The position numbers and the translations under genes are program-made. This document shows, in pieces, positions 1-5,218 of a stretch of 6,466 nucleotides of DNA; the stretch's first letter is position 1, and the number at the start of each line of letters is the position of its first letter. Where the stretch lies: assembly GCA_020848855.1 (NCBI GenBank), contig JADLHH010000441.1, positions 1 through 6,466 of the forward strand, read 5' to 3'. The DNA comes from Anaerolineae bacterium (GTDB lineage Bacteria; Chloroflexota; Anaerolineae; Aggregatilineales; Phototrophicaceae). The notes below the pieces were generated by a model that saw nothing but the letters and a program-made list of their open reading frames with translations, ran no database searches and was not told where the DNA came from.

Positions 1-1648
1 GCTGACCATCCGGGGCGAGCGGCAGACCAGTCAGCGCGCCGGGGGCGAGCCATGCCGCCCAATCCGACGGCGGCGGCGCGCTGTGCGGGAAGATGTACAG
101 CCCGGTCGTGCCGGGTGGCGGCACAAACAGGCTGTCCGTCCCTAGCCAGGTGATCGGCGGCACGGGTTCGATCATGACGGTCGGGTGTCCGTTGTCACGG
201 GCGGCGAGGTAGACAGGCTCACCTTCGATGTGCTGATCGACCAGCCAGCGCGCCGCCGCCGCGAGATCGGCATCGGTTTCGTAGTACAGCGCGGCGCTGC
301 TCGCCCAGCCGAAATACAGGTCAGCGGCGAGATAGGCGCCGAGGAGGAGAGTCAGAACGATGATGATTGTCAGGGTGCGCCGCTGGCGGTTTAAACCGCC
401 AGCAACAGAGCTGCCTAGCGACCCACTAAAGGAGTCGCCAACCAACATCATAGGAGCCGCCCCTTTAGTGGGCGGCAAAGGCGTCGCAGCCGAGAGTTTA
501 AACCCTCGGCGGAACCGCGCCAGACAAATCTCAAGCCACCTAAGCGCCCACTCCGCCCCAACGCCGACCAGCACGAAGATCAGCGGAACCATCCCCAGCG
601 AGCGCAGGAAGTTCGGCGGCAGCCCCCCGACCGAAATCACGCTGGGGATGACCATCAGCGGCGACAGCAGCGCCAGCAAGTACGCGGCGCGCTCGGTGGC
701 TGTGATGCGCCGCGTCAGGCGATAGGCGGCGACGCCGATGCCGACCAGCAGCAGCGCGCCTTCGGGGAGCGTGAAATACGGTCGCCCGGCGATGTTGTAG
801 CGGAAATACGGGTCTCCGGCGACGAAGAACAGCTTCAGGTGCAGTAGGATACTCTGCGCCAGCGTGACGGACTGGTCGGGCTGGGAAACTTCCGCCAGCC
901 GCCCCCAGAACACGTCCGGGCGCTGGAGGGCGTAGAGCGCCATCGGCGCGGCGGTGACCGCCAGCGATCCGAAGAAGATCGCGCCCTGCCCCAGCCGCCG
1001 ACGCCAGTGGGCGCGGTCGAACCAGAGCAGCGCCGCGCAGCCAATCAGCAGCCAGAACGGGAACAGGCGCGAGGCGTTGTAGGTGTAGACCACGCCGCCC
1101 GCCAGTACGCCCGCGACGAGCAGAAGGGGCACGCCTATCATTCGATAGGACGCGTGCTGCACCCGTTTCGCCCGTAACCCATGCCACAAGACCAGCAGCG
1201 CCAACGCCTGCATCATCGGCAGCGTCGACGAGCGAAACGCCTGCCGCGCCGTCCAGATCATCGGGAACGAGAGCGTCATCAGCGCGCCGACCGCCAGCCC
1301 GACGACCACGCCCCGGCGACCGGCGAACATGGCACGACCGAGCGCCATCGACGCGGCAATTGTGATCAGGTTGCAGAAGACACTGAGGACGCGCAGACTG
1401 AACACGCCGTCGTGGACGAGCGCCAGCAGCGGGACGCTGAGATAGTAGAACAGGACTTCGCGCCCCTGATATGCTTCGACCATTGGAAAGAAGCGCGCAC
1501 CGCCGAACGCGATGCTGCGGGCGATGAGCAGTTCTGCCGCTTCGTCGTAATGGGGTCCGGGGGGATAAATGGCGAGCTGCCAGATGCGTAGAAACGCCGC
1601 AACCAGCAGGATCAGCGTCGCCAGTGCGAGGATGCGAGTCCGAGTCAT
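1..1648 (-). CDS. GT39/ArnT-like membrane glycosyltransferase (GT-C fold), 3' end beyond window
   Basis: Reading the minus strand from the ATG at 1646-1648 gives 549 codons without a stop, so the C-terminus lies outside the window. The product starts with a hydrophobic helix (residues about 5-23), followed by a loop with the motif PGPHYDEAAE, in which Asp35-Glu36 matches the acidic pair of the first extracytoplasmic loop of GT-C enzymes such as ArnT and protein O-mannosyltransferases. Next comes GREVLFYYLSVP (from residue 62), also typical of GT39-type proteins, and then many further hydrophobic segments up to about residue 450. The visible C-terminal part (YYETDADLAAAARWLVDQ onward) looks like a soluble extracytoplasmic domain. 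Such enzymes use polyprenyl-phosphate-linked sugars to glycosylate lipids or proteins; donor and acceptor are unknown here. An in-frame TGA lies twelve codons upstream, so ATG at 1648 is the natural start, although TTG ten codons further upstream is possible. The Shine-Dalgarno site is weak. Residues about 377-423 are encoded by a hairpin cluster and extend a loop between two helices. Confidence 0.85.
   Translation of the reverse strand, partial: MTRTRILALATLILLVAAFLRIWQLAIYPPGPHYDEAAELLIARSIAFGGARFFPMVEAYQGREVLFYYLSVPLLALVHDGVFSLRVLSVFCNLITIAASMALGRAMFAGRRGVVVGLAVGALMTLSFPMIWTARQAFRSSTLPMMQALALLVLWHGLRAKRVQHASYRMIGVPLLLVAGVLAGGVVYTYNASRLFPFWLLIGCAALLWFDRAHWRRRLGQGAIFFGSLAVTAAPMALYALQRPDVFWGRLAEVSQPDQSVTLAQSILLHLKLFFVAGDPYFRYNIAGRPYFTLPEGALLLVGIGVAAYRLTRRITATERAAYLLALLSPLMVIPSVISVGGLPPNFLRSLGMVPLIFVLVGVGAEWALRWLEICLARFRRGFKLSAATPLPPTKGAAPMMLVGDSFSGSLGSSVAGGLNRQRRTLTIIIVLTLLLGAYLAADLYFGWASSAALYYETDADLAAAARWLVDQHIEGEPVYLAARDNGHPTVMIEPVPPITWLGTDSLFVPPPGTTGLYIFPHSAPPPSDWAAWLAPGALTGLPLAPDGQ
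382..518. repeat. Hairpin/palindrome cluster inserted in frame in the glycosyltransferase gene
   Basis: This stretch packs at least four self-complementary units into about 137 bases. They are a perfect 22-base palindrome at 382-403 centred on TTTAAA; a stem GCGAC/GTCGC (418-422 with 434-438) around CCACTAAAGGA; a stem GCCGCC/GGCGGC (456-461 with 471-476) around CCTTTAGTG; and a 22-base near-palindrome at 489-510, again centred on GTTTAAAC. A short GCGG-AA-CCGC unit follows at 509-518. CCCACTAAAGG (422-432) and CCTTTAGTGGG (462-472) also pair with each other over 11 bases. AAAGGNGTCGC occurs twice, at 428-438 and 477-487. The element keeps the reading frame open and falls where GT39 proteins would be expected to have a short loop. 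It looks like a small non-autonomous palindromic repeat (REP- or MITE-like). I cannot name the family or count other copies from one window. Confidence 0.7.
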
Positions 1649-1694
1649 GGCGCAGAAGCGTACCGCGTCCCGATCCAATGATCAACACCTGCTT

Positions 1695-1723
1695 TTGCGA
1701 ACCGTTTCACGATAGGTCATAAT
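1695..1723 (+). promoter_or_regulatory. Candidate sigma-70 promoter for sucCD
   Basis: TTGCGA (1695-1700, 4 of 6 consensus bases) and CATAAT (1718-1723, 5 of 6) are separated by exactly 17 bases. Transcription would begin near 1730 and give a leader of about 118 nucleotides before the sucC start. This is the best promoter-like pair in the divergent intergenic region. It is inferred from sequence only. Confidence 0.45.
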
Positions 1724-1762
1724 CAGGCGAAATCCATCTGGCTCGACTACGTTTGCATCCTC

Positions 1763-1807
1763 GTAGGAGCGGGTGCGTTTTGGTGCAGACCGACGCCCCG
1801 CGCCTAC
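1763..1807 (+). repeat. Imperfect inverted repeat in the sucC leader (GTAGG...CCTAC type)
   Basis: The left arm GTAGGAGCGGGTGCGT (1763-1778) matches the reverse complement of the right arm ACGCCCCGCGCCTAC (1793-1807) except for one substitution and a small bulge, leaving a 14-base loop. It lies between the candidate promoter and the Shine-Dalgarno site, so the sucC leader RNA would carry a GC-rich hairpin. No T-run follows it, so it does not look like an intrinsic terminator. It may be a decayed dispersed palindrome with GTAGGGG-type ends, a form I associate with Chloroflexota and cyanobacteria, but that is recollection and not shown here. Confidence 0.5.
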
Positions 1808-1834
1808 CCGTGCGTTAGAGACATCAGGACATTG

Positions 1835-1850
1835 AAGGAGGTTTTCATTG
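1835..1850 (+). promoter_or_regulatory. Strong ribosome binding site fixing a TTG start for sucC
   Basis: AAGGAGG (1835-1841) lies six bases before TTG (1848-1850). No ATG or GTG fits better, and the following residues MDLFEYQGKQ match the conserved SucC N-terminus exactly, so TTG is the start codon. Confidence 0.85.
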
Positions 1851-2993
1851 GATCTGTTTGAGTATCAGGGCAAACAGTATTTTGCCCGTTTCGGCATTCC
1901 GGTGCCATCCGGGCAGGCAGCCGATACGGTCGAGGCAGCCGTCGAAGCCGCCAACGCCATCGCCTACCCGGTCGTGATCAAGGCACAGGTGCAGGTCGGC
2001 GGGCGCGGCAAGGCGGGCGGCATTCAGATCGCCAACAGCGCGGAAGAAGCACGCCAGCACGCCGGCAACATTCTGGGCATGAACATCAAGGGGCACATCG
2101 TCCGCCGCCTGTGGATCGAGAGCGCCTCGCACATTTCCGAAGAATACTACGTATCGTTCACGCTCGACCGCAGCGCCAAGCAGTATCTCGGCATGATTTC
2201 GGCGAAGGGCGGCGTTGATATCGAGCAGGTCGCCAAGGAAGACCCGCAGGCGATCCACACCATCCACGTCGACCCCGCCAAAGGGCTGGCGCCCCGGCTG
2301 GCGCGCAGCTTCGTCGAAAGCGCCAGGCTGCACCCGGCTGCCATCGACCAGACCGTCGCGCTGGTCGAGAAGCTGTACACCTGTTTCGTGCAAGGCGACG
2401 CCGATCTGGTCGAGATCAACCCACTGATCCTGTCGCGGGACGGGCGCGTGTACGCGCTCGACGCCAAGGTCAGCCTCGACGACAGCGCGGCGTACCGTCA
2501 CCCTGAATGGTCAGCGTTCGAGATGGTCGAAGCCATCGACGAGCGCGAGCGGCTGGCAAAGGAAAAGGGCTTGCAGTACATCGGTCTGGACGGCACGGTC
2601 GGCATTATCGCCAACGGCGCCGGGCTGGCGATGAGCACGCTCGACACGGTCAAGCAGGTCGGCGGCAGCGCCGCCAACTTCCTCGACATCGGCGGTGGCG
2701 CGAACGCCGAAGTGGTCACCAACGCCCTGACGGTCATCAACACCGATCATAACGTCAAGGCGATCCTGATCAACATCTTTGGCGGCATCACCCGCGGCGA
2801 CGAAGTGGCGCGCGGCATCACCGAAGCGCTCGAGCAGGTCGACCTGCACGCCCCGCTGGTGATCCGCATCGACGGAACGAACTCCGCCGAAGGACGGGCG
2901 ATCCTCAAGGAATACGAATCCGACCGCGTGATCAGCGCGACAACGATGCTCGAAGCGGCGCAAAAAGCGGTCGCACTGGCGGGAGGGAACTGA
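1848..2993 (+). CDS. sucC: Succinyl-CoA synthetase (ADP-forming), beta subunit
   Basis: This is the beta subunit of the TCA-cycle enzyme that interconverts succinyl-CoA and succinate while making ATP (or GTP) from NDP and phosphate. The protein has 381 residues, close to the 388 of E. coli SucC. The N-terminal ATP-grasp domain contains VVIKAQVQVGGRGKAGG (42-58). EINPL (189-193) with Asn191, and Asp205 in ALDAK, have the same spacing as the Mg-nucleotide ligands Asn199 and Asp213 of the E. coli enzyme. The C-terminal CoA-ligase domain has LDGTVGIIANGAGLAM (247-262), NFLDIGGGA (277-285) and NIFGGITRGD (309-318). Residue 20 is Pro, as in E. coli SucC, which favours ATP over GTP, but this is a weak inference. 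The gene starts with TTG behind a strong Shine-Dalgarno site and ends two bases before sucD, so the two subunits are co-transcribed and probably translationally coupled. Confidence 0.97.
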   Translation: MDLFEYQGKQYFARFGIPVPSGQAADTVEAAVEAANAIAYPVVIKAQVQVGGRGKAGGIQIANSAEEARQHAGNILGMNIKGHIVRRLWIESASHISEEYYVSFTLDRSAKQYLGMISAKGGVDIEQVAKEDPQAIHTIHVDPAKGLAPRLARSFVESARLHPAAIDQTVALVEKLYTCFVQGDADLVEINPLILSRDGRVYALDAKVSLDDSAAYRHPEWSAFEMVEAIDERERLAKEKGLQYIGLDGTVGIIANGAGLAMSTLDTVKQVGGSAANFLDIGGGANAEVVTNALTVINTDHNVKAILINIFGGITRGDEVARGITEALEQVDLHAPLVIRIDGTNSAEGRAILKEYESDRVISATTMLEAAQKAVALAGGN

Positions 2994-2995
2994 CG

Positions 2996-3877
2996 ATGGC
3001 GATTTTCGCCGACGAAAACAGCCGGGTAGTCGTACAGGGATTGACCGGGTCGCAGGGGCGCTTCTATGGCTTGCGCAACCGGGACTATGGCACGAAAGTC
3101 GTCGCCGGGACGAACCCCAAGAAAGCCGGGACGGACGTGGAAGGCATCCCGATTTACGCCACGGTCAAAGATGCCGTCGAGCAGGCGGATGCGAACACGG
3201 CGTTCATCATCGTGCCCGCGCCGGTCGCCGCCGCTGCCATTCTTGAAGCCGCCGAAGCGGGTGTCCCGTTCATCGTGTGCGTGACCGAGCACATCCCCAT
3301 GCACGATCAGGCACGGGTGTACAACCTCCTCAAGGAGCAGTACCCCGGCACGCGGCTGCTGGGTCCTAACTGCGCGGGCATCATCAGCCCCGGCAAATGT
3401 AACATCGGCTTCAACCCGGCGGAAGTGTCGATGCCGGGAAATGTGGGCATCGTCAGCCGCTCCGGCACGCTGGCGTACCAGTCGATCTACGAGCTGACAC
3501 AGAAAGGCATCGGGCAGTCGACGGCGGTCGGCATCGGTGGCGACCCGGTGCCCGGCACCAGCTTCATCGACTGCCTGCAGGCGTTCGAAGCTGAACCCGA
3601 AACCAGCGCCGTGACCATGATCGGCGAGATCGGCGGGACGCAGGAAGAAGAAGCCGCCGAATTCATCCGCCAGGGGATGACCAAGCCGGTAGTGGCTTAT
3701 ATCGCCGGCGTGACCGCCCCGCCCGGCAAGAAGATGGGGCACGCAGGCGCGATTGTCTCCGGTAATCGCGGGACGGCGCAGGCGAAGATCGACGCGCTGC
3801 GCAGCGCCGGGGCGCGCGTCGCCCAGAACCCGACGCAGCTCGGCGACCTGATGGCGGAAGCGCTGGCAGCGCTGTAA
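2996..3877 (+). CDS. sucD: Succinyl-CoA synthetase, alpha subunit
   Basis: This is the CoA-binding and phospho-histidine subunit that pairs with SucC. At 293 residues it has the normal family length. The Rossmann-type CoA-binding domain begins with [11 protein letters not shown] (11-21) and includes [19 protein letters not shown] (73-91) and TEHIPMHD (97-104). The ligase domain has [17 protein letters not shown] (122-138), SRSGTLAYQ (154-162) and [16 protein letters not shown] (179-194). Glu211 in MIGEIGG corresponds to the catalytic glutamate that contacts the active-site histidine (Glu208 in E. coli). His249 in [12 protein letters not shown] is the residue phosphorylated during catalysis (His246 in E. 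coli). The ATG lies two bases after the sucC stop, with GGGAGG at 2981-2986, inside the end of sucC, as its ribosome binding site. No key residue is missing. Confidence 0.97.
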   Translation: MAIFADENSRVVVQGLTGSQGRFYGLRNRDYGTKVVAGTNPKKAGTDVEGIPIYATVKDAVEQADANTAFIIVPAPVAAAAILEAAEAGVPFIVCVTEHIPMHDQARVYNLLKEQYPGTRLLGPNCAGIISPGKCNIGFNPAEVSMPGNVGIVSRSGTLAYQSIYELTQKGIGQSTAVGIGGDPVPGTSFIDCLQAFEAEPETSAVTMIGEIGGTQEEEAAEFIRQGMTKPVVAYIAGVTAPPGKKMGHAGAIVSGNRGTAQAKIDALRSAGARVAQNPTQLGDLMAEALAAL

Positions 3878-3892
3878 CCAACGACACCTGTA

Positions 3893-3914
3893 GGGGAACG
3901 ACATGTCGTGCCCC
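3893..3914. repeat. 22-base palindrome with GGGG/CCCC ends downstream of sucD
   Basis: GGGG (3893-3896) and CCCC (3911-3914) flank a perfect 12-base palindrome ACGACATGTCGT (3898-3909), with one A/G mismatch in each arm. With the preceding GT it begins GTAGGGG, like the left arm of the inverted repeat upstream of sucC. It starts 16 bases after the sucD stop. It may help end the transcript or be a copy of a dispersed palindrome. Confidence 0.55.
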
Positions 3915-3932
3915 ATTTGCGAGGAATCAAAC

Positions 3933-3961
3933 CGCGGCGAGTCCAGGCTGGACTCGCCGCG
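3933..3961. terminator. Strong GC-rich hairpin between convergent sucD and hsp20, likely bidirectional terminator
   Basis: CGCGGCGAGTCCA (3933-3945) pairs perfectly with TGGACTCGCCGCG (3949-3961) around a three-base loop, a 13-base-pair stem. It lies 56 bases after the sucD stop and 19 bases after the hsp20 stop on the other strand, as expected for a shared terminator. T-tracts are poor on both sides: GTTTGATT follows on the minus strand and only TTC on the plus strand. Termination is therefore inferred mostly from position and stem strength. Confidence 0.6.
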
Positions 3962-3979
3962 TTCGCTGAGCTGCGCTGA

Positions 3980-4453
3980 TTAGCTGCCGTTGCCGGTCTT
4001 GACCGGAATCTGGTGTGAAATCGCTCTGGCGGACTTCGGCAGGTTCAGGGTCAGGATGCCGTCATGGTAGTTCGCTTCCGCCTTGTCGAAATCGACGTTC
4101 TGCGGCAGGCGGACGCGGCGGCTGTACTGCCCGCTGCGGCGCTCCCTGATCAGCCAGCGCTCGCCGTCTTTCTTCTCGGTCGTCTCTTCGGGGATATTCG
4201 CTTCGATCAACAGGTAATCCCCATCCTGCCGGACGTTGATGTTCTCCGACTTGACGCCCGGAAGATCAGTCTTCACGACGTACTGGTTATCATCCTCATG
4301 CACGTCCAGCGCCATCCAGTTGGTATTCTGAATCGCTTCAAACGGTCGCCAATCGGGCGAGAACGGTCGCCAGTCGTCGAAGAAGCGGTCGAACACGTTC
4401 TGCATGTTCGCCATTTCACGGAACGGGTTCCAACGGGTGATTTCGTTTGCCAT
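3980..4453 (-). CDS. hsp20: Small heat shock protein, Hsp20/alpha-crystallin family
   Basis: This is an ATP-independent holdase chaperone that binds unfolding proteins in the cytoplasm as large oligomers. The 157-residue protein has the standard layout. An N-terminal arm rich in aromatic residues (WNPFREMANMQNVFDRFFDDW) is followed by an alpha-crystallin domain from about residue 46 to 142, containing VVKTDLPGVKSENINV, LLIEANIPEE, RRSGQYSRRVRLP and the signature ANYHDGILTLNLPK. A C-terminal tail carries the I-x-I/V motif IPV (149-151), which links dimers into oligomers. Two consecutive ATG codons are available. The Shine-Dalgarno AGGAGG (4460-4465) lies only three bases from the first (4456) but six from the second (4453), so I place the start at 4453. 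A 7-residue tandem duplication (DWRPF twice) sits in the N-terminal arm. The gene converges on sucD. No CIRCE element is visible upstream, but the leader could fold over the ribosome binding site. Confidence 0.93.
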   Translation of the reverse strand: MANEITRWNPFREMANMQNVFDRFFDDWRPFSPDWRPFEAIQNTNWMALDVHEDDNQYVVKTDLPGVKSENINVRQDGDYLLIEANIPEETTEKKDGERWLIRERRSGQYSRRVRLPQNVDFDKAEANYHDGILTLNLPKSARAISHQIPVKTGNGS

Positions 4454-4459
4454 CATATT

Positions 4460-4495
4460 CCTCCTGACAAATCTCCTCAGAAGTCATTCTGACTT
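4460..4495 (-). promoter_or_regulatory. hsp20 leader with two competing hairpins, one masking the ribosome binding site
   Basis: Reading the minus strand, CTTCTG (4483-4478) can pair over six bases (one G-U) with CAGGAG (4466-4461), across an 11-base loop. This covers most of the AGGAGG Shine-Dalgarno site at 4465-4460. Just upstream, AAGTCA (4495-4490) pairs perfectly with TGACTT (4486-4481) around GAA. The two hairpins share the bases CTT and so exclude each other. That arrangement suits an RNA thermometer or two-state leader in front of a heat shock gene. The stems are short, so this is a hypothesis. Confidence 0.35.
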
Positions 4496-4570
4496 GACTG
4501 TATCACCGCGATATAAGAGTCATTTTGGAATAGGATATGAAGTTCGTAAGAAATCCGCCGCGCCCGGTGA

Positions 4571-5116
4571 TCAACCGTGCCCGCTGCGCCGCTCGTGCCG
4601 AATGGCGAAGCCCTTCGTCGGCAGCCAGTGTTCGGCGTCTTCGTGGTCGGCGGGAGCGAGGCTGAGCAGGACTTTTCCCTGCGGCTCGTCGAGGTAGTAG
4701 ATCAGGTATTCGCCGTCAATTCGCAGTGGCAGCTTGGGCGCAAGCCGCTTCTGAAACGCCACCGGCTCGTCGTCCACGGTGTAAAAGACCTGTGGCTTGC
4801 GGAACCCCCATGCCTGAACACCGGCGTACAGCCGGGCGAAATGCACCGGGGCGCGGGCATAGCGAAACGCGCGCAGAATGACAGGCCCGATGACGAGCAG
4901 CAGGATAAGCGGCACGATGATCCACCAGAAGCGCAGCAGCGCCACCAGCCGGGGACCGAACGCCGCCAGCCCCATCCCGCCCAGCAGGATCAGCACGACC
5001 AGCGGCTGGGCAATCAGGTCGCCCCACTGCTCCGGCGTCAGCCGACCGTCGCGGTTCGCCAGCAGGCGCTCGCGCATCGCCGGGACGACAGGATCACGCT
5101 TCGGTTTCTCCATCAT
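4571..5116 (-). CDS. Unrecognised two-helix membrane protein, 181 residues
   Basis: I cannot assign this protein to a named family. From the ATG at 5114-5116 it has a basic, hydrophilic N-terminus (MMEKPKRDPVVPAMRERLLA, then NRDGRLTPEQW). Two closely spaced hydrophobic segments follow at about residues 37-57 and 61-82 (QPLVVLILLGGMGLAAFGP and FWWIIVPLILLLVIGPVIL). After them comes a basic stretch and a C-terminal soluble domain of about 95 residues (FYTVDDEPVAFQKR, IDGEYLIYYLDE, GKVLLSLAPADHED) that looks beta-rich. This suggests a membrane-anchored cytoplasmic domain, but no catalytic motif is visible. The frame is open 16 codons further upstream to an ATG at 5164. I prefer 5116, or the adjacent ATG at 5113, because a good promoter overlaps the longer version and would start transcription near 5140. 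The ribosome binding site is poor with either start. The gene has its own promoter and sits between eamA and hsp20. Confidence 0.75.
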   Translation of the reverse strand: MMEKPKRDPVVPAMRERLLANRDGRLTPEQWGDLIAQPLVVLILLGGMGLAAFGPRLVALLRFWWIIVPLILLLVIGPVILRAFRYARAPVHFARLYAGVQAWGFRKPQVFYTVDDEPVAFQKRLAPKLPLRIDGEYLIYYLDEPQGKVLLSLAPADHEDAEHWLPTKGFAIRHERRSGHG

Positions 5117-5146
5117 ACCAAACCCGTATTTTCTCCAACTGTCCGC

Positions 5147-5175
5147 ATTATAGAAACGAACCACGCGAACGCCAA
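5147..5175 (-). promoter_or_regulatory. Sigma-70-type promoter for the two-helix membrane protein gene
   Basis: On the minus strand TTGGCG (5175-5170, 4 of 6 consensus) and a perfect TATAAT (5152-5147) are 17 bases apart. The start point would fall near 5140, about 24 bases before the ATG at 5116. This is the closest match to a consensus promoter in the window. Confidence 0.55.
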
Positions 5176-5218
5176 GTCCATCAAAATGGGGGTTTCCCAG
5201 TTCGGATGATCAATCGGG

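Noticed and set aside
377..521. GCGCC at 377-381 and 517-521 as a target-site duplication around the hairpin cluster
   Set aside because: The copies are 140 bases apart, not a multiple of three, so a clean insertion with this duplication would have shifted the frame, yet both sides of the gene read in frame. A 5-base GC-only match is expected by chance here.
540..1688. 382-codon minus-strand open frame overlapping the glycosyltransferase
   Set aside because: It is very rich in Arg, Ala and Gly with no recognisable motif. The other minus-strand frame encodes a proper multi-helix GT39-like protein that runs to the window edge, so this is a shadow frame caused by high GC.
1845..2501. 218-codon minus-strand open frame antisense to sucC
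   Set aside because: It mirrors the codon structure of sucC, and nothing in the product resembles a known protein.
2747..3916. 389-codon minus-strand open frame antisense to sucD
   Set aside because: It covers sucD and the end of sucC, which are both clearly real. The composition (many Arg, Asp, Gly and His) is typical of an antisense shadow.
3903..3983. 26-codon plus-strand ORF (MSCPICEESN...) after sucD with AGGGG six bases upstream
   Set aside because: It is built largely from the palindrome and terminator hairpin, overlaps the hsp20 stop and has no second zinc-binding pair, so it is probably chance.
4494..4516. TTGACT and ATATAA near the hsp20 leader as a plus-strand promoter
   Set aside because: Spacing is far too short for a sigma-70 promoter and no plus-strand gene follows.
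4577..5209. 210-codon plus-strand open frame antisense to the two-helix membrane protein
   Set aside because: The minus-strand product has ordered hydrophobic helices and a good promoter, whereas the plus-strand product is a Gln/Arg/His-rich shadow.
5178..5218. Possible short terminator (TGGG/CCCA stem followed by TTTT on the minus strand) after eamA
   Set aside because: The stem is only four base pairs, too weak to support.
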